A DNA stretch of 10,324 bases from an uncultured Collinsella sp. (lineage in GTDB: Bacteria; Actinomycetota; Coriobacteriia; Coriobacteriales; Coriobacteriaceae). Each line of letters opens with the position of its first letter. The stretch's first letter is position 1. This document shows positions 1-5,622 of this stretch, piece by piece. The notes under the pieces were generated by a model, which saw only the letters and a list, made by a program, of their open reading frames with translations, was not told the DNA's origin and did not search any database. The position numbers and the translations under genes were made by a program. The stretch is taken from the NCBI GenBank assembly GCA_902495945.1, contig CABUZD010000056.1, forward strand, positions 1 to 10,324, written 5' to 3'.

Positions 1-1165
1 TGGAGAAGGTCCACTTGTCGCACAGAGGCCTGCCCTCACGCTTGTCCATGGACTTCTCGCAGCCGATGCGCTTGTCGCCAAAGAGGGCCTTGTGGGCGTC
101 GACCAGTGCCCTGACGTGCGGCGCGCTCTCCTTGTTGATCCACGTGGGGAAGTATGCCTCGGTCTCGTAGACCTCGCCGGTCCAGCTGGGACGGTCGTAC
201 ATGTACATGGAGACCTTCACGTCGTCGCCGTACTTCTTGGCGGCCGGCAGGTTACGGATCTCGTCCAGGCAGGACTCCCAGGTCTCGCCGGCGGTCATGC
301 GACGGTCGATGGAGATGGCGCAGGAATCGGCCACGGCGCAGCGGCTGGGGCTGGTGTAGAAGATCTGGCTGACGGTGCAGGTGCCGCGGCCCAGGAAGCG
401 GGCATCCTCGTAGTGCTCGGGGTTGTACTTGGGGTCGAGCATCTTAACGAGACCCTTGATGTCGGTCGACTCGTCGCAGCCGTTGTTGTTGAGGGCGCGG
501 ACGTCGGCGATGATGTCGGCCATCTTGTAGATGGCATTGTCGCCGCGGTCGGGAGCAGAGCCGTGGCAGGAAGTGCCGTGAACGTCGACGCGGATCTCCA
601 TGCGGCCGCGGTGGCCGCGATAGATGCCGCCGGCGGTGGGCTCGGTGGAAAGGACGAACTCGGGCTTAATGCCGTCCTTGTTGTAGATGTACTGCCAGCA
701 CATGCCGTCGCAGTCCTCTTCCTGGACGGTGCCGACGACCATGATCTTGTAGCCCTCGGGGATGAGGCCCATGTCCTTCATCATCTTGGCAGCGTAGGTA
801 GCAGAAGCCATGCCGCCCTCCTGGTCGGAGCCGCCGCGGCCGTAGATGATCTCGTCGGTCTCATAGCCCTCGTAGGGATCGGCATCCCAGTTCTCGATGT
901 TGCCGATGCCGACGGTGTCGATGTGGGAGTCGATGGCGATGATCTTGTCGCCCTCGCCCATAAAGCCCATGACGTTGCCCAGGCCGTCGACCTTGACCTC
1001 GTCATAGCCAAGGCTCTCCATCTCGGCCTTAATGCAGGCGACAACCTCACCCTCCTCGCAGGACTCAGAGGGGTGACTAATCATCGCGCGAAGAAAACGC
1101 GTCATATCAGCACGGTGAGACTCAGCAGCGTTTTTAATTGCCTCGAAATCGAGTTCCTTAGTCAT
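1..1165 (-). CDS. ygeY: YgeY-type M20 metallohydrolase (putative selenium metabolism hydrolase), 3' end cut
   Basis: M20-family zinc-dependent amidohydrolase/peptidase of the YgeY type; the exact substrate is not established. 388 codons are visible and the C-terminus lies beyond the left edge. Metal and catalytic residues are visible: His81 and Asp83 in IDSHIDT, Asp114 in GRGGSDQEGG, the Glu149-Glu150 pair in GTVQEED, and Glu175 in STEPTA. The lid/dimerisation domain starts near residue 183 with GHRGRMEI...HGTSCHGSAP. The last metal-binding His expected in the family is off the window. The start ATG (1165-1163) is preceded by AGAAAGG at 9 nt. The gene lies downstream of diaminopropionate ammonia-lyase on the same strand, the same order as E. 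coli ygeX-ygeY. In gut bacteria this pair belongs to clusters linked to anaerobic purine/urate breakdown (established knowledge). It probably acts on a cytoplasmic intermediate, since no signal peptide is seen. Confidence 0.93.
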   Translation of the reverse strand, partial: MTKELDFEAIKNAAESHRADMTRFLRAMISHPSESCEEGEVVACIKAEMESLGYDEVKVDGLGNVMGFMGEGDKIIAIDSHIDTVGIGNIENWDADPYEGYETDEIIYGRGGSDQEGGMASATYAAKMMKDMGLIPEGYKIMVVGTVQEEDCDGMCWQYIYNKDGIKPEFVLSTEPTAGGIYRGHRGRMEIRVDVHGTSCHGSAPDRGDNAIYKMADIIADVRALNNNGCDESTDIKGLVKMLDPKYNPEHYEDARFLGRGTCTVSQIFYTSPSRCAVADSCAISIDRRMTAGETWESCLDEIRNLPAAKKYGDDVKVSMYMYDRPSWTGEVYETEAYFPTWINKESAPHVRALVDAHKALFGDKRIGCEKSMDKREGRPLCDKWTFS

Positions 1166-1200
1166 AACAGTCAACCTTTCTACAAGGGTTTACCTACAGG

Positions 1201-1230
1201 TAGATATTTCAGATAGATCACTTGTGCCAA
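1201..1230 (-). promoter_or_regulatory. possible promoter for ygeY
   Basis: On the minus strand, TTGGCA (rc of 1225-1230) and TATCTA (rc of 1201-1206) are separated by 18 nt and lie about 35 nt upstream of the ygeY start. The fit to sigma-70 consensus is moderate. If real, ygeY could be transcribed independently of ygeX, downstream of the large inverted repeat. A chance match is quite possible. Confidence 0.27.
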
Positions 1231-1269
1231 GCAGCGTGAGGTCGAGCACCCCACAAGCAAATAACCATA

Positions 1270-1387
1270 GGAGGCGGACGGAGGACTTTGCTCCGTCGCG
1301 AGTTCCGCACGAGCCGGAGAGCACATTAAGTGCTCTCCGTGCGAGCAGGACTGTCCGAGCAGGGAGTAAAGTCCTCCGGCTGCCTCC
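1270..1387. repeat. 118-bp imperfect inverted repeat between ygeX and ygeY
   Basis: Three nested complementary blocks are visible. The outer is GGAGGC (1270-1275) with GCCTCC (1382-1387). The middle is GGAGGACTTT (1280-1289) with AAAGTCCTCC (1368-1377), extended by CTCC/GGAG (1291-1294/1363-1366). The inner is a perfect 9-bp hairpin GGAGAGCAC/GTGCTCTCC (1316-1324/1330-1338) around an ATTAA loop. The element starts 15 bp after the ygeX stop codon. No T-run follows on the minus strand, so it is not a classical terminator. It resembles a REP/BIME-type extragenic palindrome or an intercistronic mRNA-stability structure. Whether it is repeated in the genome cannot be seen here. Confidence 0.8.
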
Positions 1388-1402
1388 GGACAGGTCATCC
1401 TG

Positions 1403-2617
1403 CTAGCAGGTCGGATACTCGCCCTCCCAGACGATGCGACGGTACTGATCCGGATCGGTGTCGCCCTCGGTGGAGAAGCAGAGCACGGAGCTCGTCTTGT
1501 CCAGGCCGATGAGCTCCTTGAGCTCGGCGTACTCGGGATCGAGCATGAGGGTCTCGACCAGGCCGGTGGTCACAGCGCCGGACTCGCCGGAGATGACGCG
1601 CGGGTCGCCCTTCTCGGGAGCGCCCAGGGTGCGCATGCCGCGAGCGGTGACCCAGTCGGGGCAGGACACGAAGGCGGTGGTGTGGTTGCGCAGGATATCC
1701 CAGCCCAGAATGTTGGGCTCGCCGCAGCACAGACCGGCCATGATGGAGGGCATGTCACCGTCCACGATGCGCGGGTCGCCGTCGCCGGCGGCAGCGCCCT
1801 TGTACAGGCAGGCGGCAGGAGCGCACTCGACCACGACGAAGGTGGGCGGGTTATCGGGATAAAGGTTGGTGAAATAGCCCACCACGGCGCCGGCGAGCGA
1901 ACCCACGCCAGCCTGGACAAAGACGTGCGTCGGGCGGTTGATGGCCATCTCGCGCAGCTGCTCGGCAGCCTCGGAGGCCATGGTGCCGTAACCCTCCATG
2001 ATCCAGGACGGGATCTTCTCGTAGCCCTCCCAGGCGGTGTCCTGAACGATAACGCCGCGCTCGCAGGCGTCGGCCTCGGCGGCGGCCATGCGCACGCACT
2101 CGTCGTAGTTGACCTCTTCGATGGTCACCGTGGCGCCCTCGGCGGCGATGTTATCAAAGCGGGGCTTGGTGGAACCTTTGGGCATGTGCACGACGGCCTT
2201 CTGGCCCAGCTTGTTGGCAGCCCATGCCACGCCGCGGCCATGGTTGCCGTCGGTGGCGGTAAAGAAGGTGGCCTGGCCAAAGTCCTTGGCAAGCTGATCG
2301 GAGGTCAGGTAGTCGAAGGTGCAGTCGGCAACGTCCTTGCCGGTCTCGTCGGCGATGTAGTTGGCCATGGCAAACGAACCGCCCAGAACCTTAAAGGCGT
2401 TGAGGCCAAAGCGATAGCTCTCGTCCTTAACGCACAGGTTAGACAGGCCCAGGCGCGCGGCCTGACCGTCCAGGCGAGCAAGCGGAGTGACAGTATATTG
2501 GGGGAACGACTGGTGGAAGGCGCGGGCCTTCTTCACGTGGTCGAGGCTCATGATTCCCAAGTGCTTGTCATCGCTCTTGGGCATCGTGTTGCCCTCCCAC
2601 TGGATCTTATCGGCCAT
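1403..2617 (-). CDS. dpaL: 2,3-diaminopropionate ammonia-lyase (PLP-dependent)
   Basis: 404-residue homologue of E. coli YgeX/DpaL (about 400 residues). The enzyme converts 2,3-diaminopropionate to pyruvate and two ammonia molecules in the cytoplasm, using pyridoxal phosphate (fold type II). The PLP-forming lysine is K76 in the RFGLNAFKVLGG motif. D123 (ATDGNHGRG) and D193 (VQDTAWEGYEKIP) fall where the family has its catalytic aspartates. The phosphate-binding loop GVGSLAG is at residues 237-243. The start at 2617 has AAGGAG 8 nt upstream. A second in-frame ATG at 2584 also has a GGGAGGG upstream, so the first 11 residues are less certain. It heads a probable operon with ygeY and diverges from a YheO-type regulator. 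No AGG or AGA arginine codon was noticed, so codon use looks native. The product is certain to family level; the in vivo substrate is inferred. Confidence 0.96.
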   Translation of the reverse strand: MADKIQWEGNTMPKSDDKHLGIMSLDHVKKARAFHQSFPQYTVTPLARLDGQAARLGLSNLCVKDESYRFGLNAFKVLGGSFAMANYIADETGKDVADCTFDYLTSDQLAKDFGQATFFTATDGNHGRGVAWAANKLGQKAVVHMPKGSTKPRFDNIAAEGATVTIEEVNYDECVRMAAAEADACERGVIVQDTAWEGYEKIPSWIMEGYGTMASEAAEQLREMAINRPTHVFVQAGVGSLAGAVVGYFTNLYPDNPPTFVVVECAPAACLYKGAAAGDGDPRIVDGDMPSIMAGLCCGEPNILGWDILRNHTTAFVSCPDWVTARGMRTLGAPEKGDPRVISGESGAVTTGLVETLMLDPEYAELKELIGLDKTSSVLCFSTEGDTDPDQYRRIVWEGEYPTC

Positions 2618-2709
2618 ACGGTGAACTCCTTAAGTCCTCTCTTGCCGGCCCCCGCATACGCGTTTCAGCCCATTCCCATTCATGCGACTGAACTTTTATG
2701 TGGATGCCA

Positions 2710-2775
2710 AACAAAAAGTTTGTTAGTAATGTTCTATCACACTTTTTGATTGGCATACCTAACGAATTGTTTGTT
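2710..2775. promoter_or_regulatory. two direct 15-bp quasi-palindromic boxes, candidate operators
   Basis: AACAAAAAGTTTGTT (2710-2724) is a quasi-palindrome: AACAAA, a 3-nt spacer, TTTGTT. AACGAATTGTTTGTT (2761-2775) matches it at 12 of 15 positions in the same orientation. Their starts are 51 bp apart, close to five helical turns, which would put both on the same face of the DNA. They lie in the divergent region between ygeX and the YheO-type regulator. A TTTGTT half-site recurs at 2831-2836. A wider TGCCAA/TTGGCA pair (2705-2710/2750-2755) overlaps the first box. They are inferred to be binding sites for the adjacent regulator; no clear ygeX promoter hexamers could be assigned. Confidence 0.5.
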
Positions 2776-2882
2776 GCCGTAATCGGTACTTTTTCGCCGC
2801 CGAACGGTCATGAATTGCCTTGTTGATGGATTTGTTTGCGGTCAAGTGTGGTTTATGGCAAAGTGTGCCCAAACTAATTTTT

Positions 2883-2890
2883 AGGAAGGA
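2883..2890 (+). promoter_or_regulatory. ribosome-binding site fixing the regulator start
   Basis: AGGAAGGA ends 4 nt before the ATG at 2895. The reading frame is open upstream to an ATG at 2820, but that one has no such site, so 2895 is chosen. Confidence 0.85.
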
Positions 2891-2894
2891 ACCC

Positions 2895-3548
2895 ATGACC
2901 CCCGCACAGATTGAGTTTTACAAGCGTCTCGCACGCGGTCTGGCGCTCCAATTTGGCCCCAACTGCGAAGTCGTCGTCCACGATCTGGAGACCGAGGACG
3001 TGGACCACTCCATCGTAGTGATCGAAAACGGCCACGTCAGCGGGCGCAAACTGGGTGACGGCCCCAGCCATATCGTGTTTGAGTCCATGCACGAGGGCAC
3101 CACCGACGTACACGACCGCGAGCCATACCTCACCAAAACCACCGACGGCAAGCTGCTCAAATCGTCGACGATCTTTATCCGCAACGACGAGGGCAAGCCC
3201 GTCGGCATTCTGGGCATCAACTTTGACATTACGCTTATGAAGGCTTTTGAGCGCTCGCTCGACGCTTTTACCGGCACCGGCGGCACGGGCTATACCGAGC
3301 CCGAGCCCATTACCAAGAACATCGGCGACCTGCTCGAGGACCTGCTGCACGAGTGCGAGCAGTTTGTGGGCAAGCCCGCGGCACTCATGACCAAAGACGA
3401 GCGCATTCGTGCCATTGGCTACCTCGACCGTCGCGGTGCCTTCCTCATTTCCAAGTCGAGCGAGCGCGCCTGCGAGTTCTTTGGCATCTCCAAGTACAGC
3501 TTCTATAGCTACCTCAATGAGGCCAAGGCGGCGGCCGGCGACAAGTAG
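2895..3548 (+). CDS. YheO-type transcriptional regulator (PAS_6 + HTH_22)
   Basis: 217-residue cytoplasmic DNA-binding protein. Residues about 6-118 look like the YheO-like PAS domain (FGPNCEVVVHDL, then SSTIFIRNDEGKPVGILGINFD), which is thought to sense a small ligand. Residues about 165-210 form the YheO-type helix-turn-helix, with ERIRAIGYLDRRGAFLISK leading into ACEFFGISKYSFYSYL. A Gly/Thr/Pro linker (127-140) joins the two. E. coli YheO and Pseudomonas DauR share this layout; DauR controls D-arginine catabolism, so a sensor of an amino-acid-like ligand fits here. It diverges from the ygeX-ygeY operon across 277 bp and is the obvious candidate to control it. A weak promoter may lie at TTGTTT (2832) / TATGGC (2854), overlapping the third TTTGTT half-site. 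The family call is firm; the target and ligand are inferred. Confidence 0.92.
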   Translation: MTPAQIEFYKRLARGLALQFGPNCEVVVHDLETEDVDHSIVVIENGHVSGRKLGDGPSHIVFESMHEGTTDVHDREPYLTKTTDGKLLKSSTIFIRNDEGKPVGILGINFDITLMKAFERSLDAFTGTGGTGYTEPEPITKNIGDLLEDLLHECEQFVGKPAALMTKDERIRAIGYLDRRGAFLISKSSERACEFFGISKYSFYSYLNEAKAAAGDK

Positions 3549-3550
3549 GC

Positions 3551-3587
3551 ACTCGCCTGGATTGCCCCTCCCCTTTTGGGCGCGAGT
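3551..3587 (+). terminator. possible weak terminator after the regulator
   Basis: ACTCGC (3551-3556) pairs with GCGAGT (3582-3587), with an inner GCCC/GGGC (3564-3567/3578-3581). The only T-run is the TTTT inside the loop, so this is at best a non-canonical hairpin 3 bp after the stop codon. Confidence 0.25.
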
Positions 3588-3631
3588 TCTGGAAAGCTCG
3601 AATCCAAGACCGAGCCGCTTGGGAAGTTCCA

Positions 3632-3637
3632 TATAAT
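3632..3637 (+). promoter_or_regulatory. -10 box TATAAT upstream of the membrane-protein gene
   Basis: A perfect TATAAT lies 35 nt before the chosen ATG at 3672. No convincing -35 hexamer sits at 16-18 nt, so activity would need an activator or a poor -35. Confidence 0.4.
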
Positions 3638-3671
3638 CGATGTCATTGGTATTTCGAAAGGGTGGAACAGA

Positions 3672-4658
3672 ATGGCGTTGAGCAAGGCATCATGCACCGG
3701 TCGCGGATTGATTCCGGCAATTGGTGGACATGTGCACCGCATGTTCGATGAGGGTGAAGACGACCTGTTTTCGCTGAGCCTTGACGACGTGATGGATGAT
3801 CGCCCGTGGACCGCCGACGAACTCATGGGCGGCGGGGCTCGCCCGTCAAACCCCAATCCCGCACTTGCGCCTGAGCCCGTATCTGCGCCGACTCCTGCGC
3901 AGTCGCCTGTTTCGACGCCCGCGCCTACGCCCGCACCCACTTCGGCGCCCACGCCCGCTCCCCGCCCCGCAAGCGACCCGTCCGAGACGGCGGCATTTCT
4001 CGCTGCTGCGGCGCAGGGCAAATCGGCCGACAGCACCGTTATGTACAGCGCCCAGCAGTTGCCTGTTCCTGCGGCACGCAAGCCTCCGGTCACAAGGCTC
4101 GATGAGCCCGTTGCCCATCAGGTTACCCACGATTCCTGGGCTGCAGCCGATCTGGATGAGACCTCTACCGGCATGCCGGCGCTCGATGTTCCAGTTAACC
4201 CACTTTTTGCCGCCAACACGAGCGCCGCGGACTATGAGGACGGTGCGGCATATTCCGATTATTCCGATGGCTATGCTGGCACCGGTCGCATCGAGACCGA
4301 GGATTATGGCACCGCATCGAGCGATTATCTCAACGATCCGTACGCTGCCACGCCCGAACCGGAATATGACCCGGAGGCCGCGTCCGCGCCGGCGTATACC
4401 AAAAGCACGGGCGAAGAGCGCTTCGCCGATTATTACGCCGAGGAAAAGGCGCTACGTTTCTCGGAATTTCCGCAGGCAGTCAAGGTTGCCTTTATCGCCA
4501 TTATCATTGCCCTGCTCGGCGTCATTGCGTTTGAGGGATTCCAGCTGTTCCGCGGCCCCACCCAAGCGGAGTCGGAGACCCAGCAAAAAGAGGACGATAA
4601 CCAGTACCTGGACATCAACACCCTCAAGGGCGACCCCAACGACGGAGACGACGAATAA
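3672..4658 (+). CDS. single-pass membrane protein with Pro/Ala-rich linker, function unknown
   Basis: 328 residues, not recognised as a named family. The layout is unusual. A short acidic N-terminal block (25-52) is followed by a low-complexity Pro/Ala/Thr segment (60-100, TPAPTPAP-like), a middle region rich in Asp, Tyr and Ser (186-260), one hydrophobic helix (about 269-290, KVAFIAIIIALLGVIAFEGF), and a 38-residue acidic tail rich in D, E, Q and N. There is no signal peptide. Basic residues before the helix (R262, K271) suggest that the large N-terminal part is cytoplasmic and the short tail is outside. The start at 3672 has AAAGGG about 9 nt upstream; an earlier in-frame ATG at 3576 lies in the leader. 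It is followed by a strong terminator, so it is probably monocistronic. It might act as a scaffold or as a cell-division or envelope accessory protein, but nothing in the sequence shows which. Confidence 0.8.
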   Translation: MALSKASCTGRGLIPAIGGHVHRMFDEGEDDLFSLSLDDVMDDRPWTADELMGGGARPSNPNPALAPEPVSAPTPAQSPVSTPAPTPAPTSAPTPAPRPASDPSETAAFLAAAAQGKSADSTVMYSAQQLPVPAARKPPVTRLDEPVAHQVTHDSWAAADLDETSTGMPALDVPVNPLFAANTSAADYEDGAAYSDYSDGYAGTGRIETEDYGTASSDYLNDPYAATPEPEYDPEAASAPAYTKSTGEERFADYYAEEKALRFSEFPQAVKVAFIAIIIALLGVIAFEGFQLFRGPTQAESETQQKEDDNQYLDINTLKGDPNDGDDE

Positions 4659-4688
4659 CAAATGCCAAAAATTGAGGGTCGTAGACCA

Positions 4689-4729
4689 AATCAACCCCGT
4701 GCGCTCATTGCCGCACGGGGTTGATTTTT
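4689..4729 (+). terminator. rho-independent terminator
   Basis: A perfect 15-bp stem, AATCAACCCCGTGCG (4689-4703) with its complement at 4712-4726, has an 8-nt loop and a T-run at 4725-4729. It closes the membrane-protein transcript 30 bp after the stop codon. Confidence 0.95.
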
Positions 4730-4750
4730 GTCCGCGCGCGCTGATAGACT
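4721..4750 (+). promoter_or_regulatory. promoter overlapping the terminator
   Basis: TTGATT (4721-4726) and TAGACT (4745-4750) are separated by 18 nt, and a TGA precedes the -10 box as in extended -10 promoters. The -35 box is the 3' arm of the upstream terminator stem. Transcription would start near 4756, giving a leader of about 120 nt for the next gene. Confidence 0.5.
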
Positions 4751-4754
4751 CCAT

Positions 4755-4870
4755 CGCGCCCGCAAGGAGCGGGCGCGTTTTATCCAGAGTCGGGGTAGAG
4801 AGTTGGCTCCACGATCCCGACGCCAACCGGCCAAGAGGCACGGTGGCCCTGCCAACATCGATGAAAGGAG
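4755..4870 (+). promoter_or_regulatory. structured 5' leader with 5'-end hairpin, possible attenuator
   Basis: CGCGCCCGC (4755-4763) pairs perfectly with GCGGGCGCG (4769-4777) around an AAGGA loop and is followed by TTTT (4778-4781), so it resembles a short terminator or a 5' mRNA-protecting stem at the predicted start of transcription. Further on, GTTGGC (4802-4807) can pair with either of two GCCAAC copies, 4822-4827 or 4851-4856; the second sits just before the ribosome-binding site (4863-4870). GTCGGG/CCCGAC (4789-4794/4816-4821) is another option. Alternative pairings of this kind fit a regulatory leader, but no known riboswitch class was recognised. Confidence 0.4.
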
Positions 4871-4875
4871 TCCGT

Positions 4876-5298
4876 ATGGACAATTTCTCCGTGCGCAGCG
4901 AGCGCAATTTCCACAACCTGGTCGCACAGCCAAAACGCATGCATCTTCTGGACAAGCCGAACGGCTACGCCTCGGCCATGGTCAAGAACAGCCTCTCCCA
5001 CCAGATGCGCTTTACCGTGCAGGTGCTTGAGAAAGAGCTCTACGCCGCCGGCGCCCCGCACGTATTACAGATTAAGCTGCTTGGAGATGACTCGCGCGAG
5101 CCATCCAGCTGGAAGCTCTTTGCCGACGGCACGTGCATCGCAAGCGGCTCGGGCGACTTTGCCCACGAGTGCTTCTGCGAGGGCGCTGAGGTGTTCCTGA
5201 ATCTGTGCCGCGACGCCGTACGCGCGGCCGAGCTGCACCAGTGGAGCCAGAGGGAGTACGAGCTGCTGAGTGCTGCGCGCGGGATTGCGGGGGTGTAG
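4876..5298 (+). CDS. hypothetical protein, 140 residues
   Basis: A small soluble protein with no recognised family, signal peptide or membrane segment. The start at 4876 is supported by GAAAGGAG ending 5 nt upstream; an in-frame ATG at 4861 would overlap that site. The N-terminal third is basic and polar (FHNLVAQPKRMHLLDKPNGYASAMVK). The middle could form beta strands (HQMRFTVQVLEK, HVLQIKLLGDD, WKLFADGTCIASGSG). The C-terminal third is helical and acidic (ECFCEGAEVFLNLCRDAVRAAELHQWSQREYELL) and holds three of the four cysteines. The alternation suggests a compact alpha/beta domain, possibly a small binding or adaptor protein. It stands alone behind its own promoter and structured leader. The clean start signals and stop make it a likely real gene; its function is unknown. 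Confidence 0.75.
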   Translation: MDNFSVRSERNFHNLVAQPKRMHLLDKPNGYASAMVKNSLSHQMRFTVQVLEKELYAAGAPHVLQIKLLGDDSREPSSWKLFADGTCIASGSGDFAHECFCEGAEVFLNLCRDAVRAAELHQWSQREYELLSAARGIAGV

Positions 5299-5516
5299 GA
5301 ACAGAAGCCTCATGACGGTGGCCTCAGCTGGAATGACGTATCGCTCGATAAATGATCTCAACAACGTAGCCGATGCACTGCATTTCACCTCAAAGGCATT
5401 GAGCGATCGGGCGGCGTCTAGCATTTCTTTGATATCCCCAATTGATTGTTCCGAGAAAGTCTCTTCATGCCCTCATAATCGCCCTTACGAGAAACGTGGA
5501 CGAGACAGGCGTCCAT
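5299..5516 (-). pseudogene. possible frameshifted remnant of a minus-strand gene
   Basis: Read on the minus strand, one frame gives MDACLVHVSRKGDYEGMKR from an ATG at 5516. The neighbouring frame then gives FSEQSIGDIKEMLDAARSLN and runs on as coherent, helix-like protein (FEVKCSASATLLRSFIERYV, IPAEATVMRLLFL) until it meets the 3' end of the 140-residue gene. Joined across one frameshift near 5460 these read like a single protein, but each frame alone has no usable start with a ribosome-binding site and no proper end. No family was recognised. It could equally be chance open frame. Confidence 0.25.
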
Positions 5517-5622
5517 ATGCCGTCTCTAAACTAACGAGCCGTTCGCGGAAAGAACATCTGGCTAGCATGGGCCAAAGATATACTGGTATCGCTGCAACAA
5601 TTATGGAAGATCGGCACCACCA
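5299..5622. other. 324-bp gene-poor spacer with lower GC
   Basis: No convincing intact gene lies here. The stretch is visibly richer in A and T than both flanks. It contains the possible gene remnant described separately and a -10-like TATACT (5579-5584) about 40 nt before the surface-protein start, without a clear -35. No terminator follows the 140-residue gene. Confidence 0.6.

Noticed and set aside
92..1216. Long plus-strand open frame of 374 codons opposite ygeY
   Set aside because: It is antisense to a well-conserved M20 hydrolase with intact catalytic motifs; its translation is Val/Ala/Gly/Asp-rich, as expected from the complement of high-GC codons.
1270..1387. CRISPR or tRNA reading of the inverted repeat
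   Set aside because: There are no regularly spaced direct repeats and no cloverleaf; it is one nested palindrome.
1682..2749. Plus-strand open frame of 355 codons opposite dpaL
   Set aside because: Complement of the PLP lyase; no family-like sequence and no ribosome-binding site.
2874..3632. 252-codon minus-strand frame opposite the YheO-type regulator
   Set aside because: Antisense shadow of a gene with recognisable PAS and helix-turn-helix domains.
3796..5298. 500-codon plus-strand frame joining the membrane-protein region to the 140-residue gene
   Set aside because: Its upstream part is an Arg/Pro-rich off-frame reading of the membrane protein and it runs through a strong terminator; only the last 140 codons from 4876 have a proper start.
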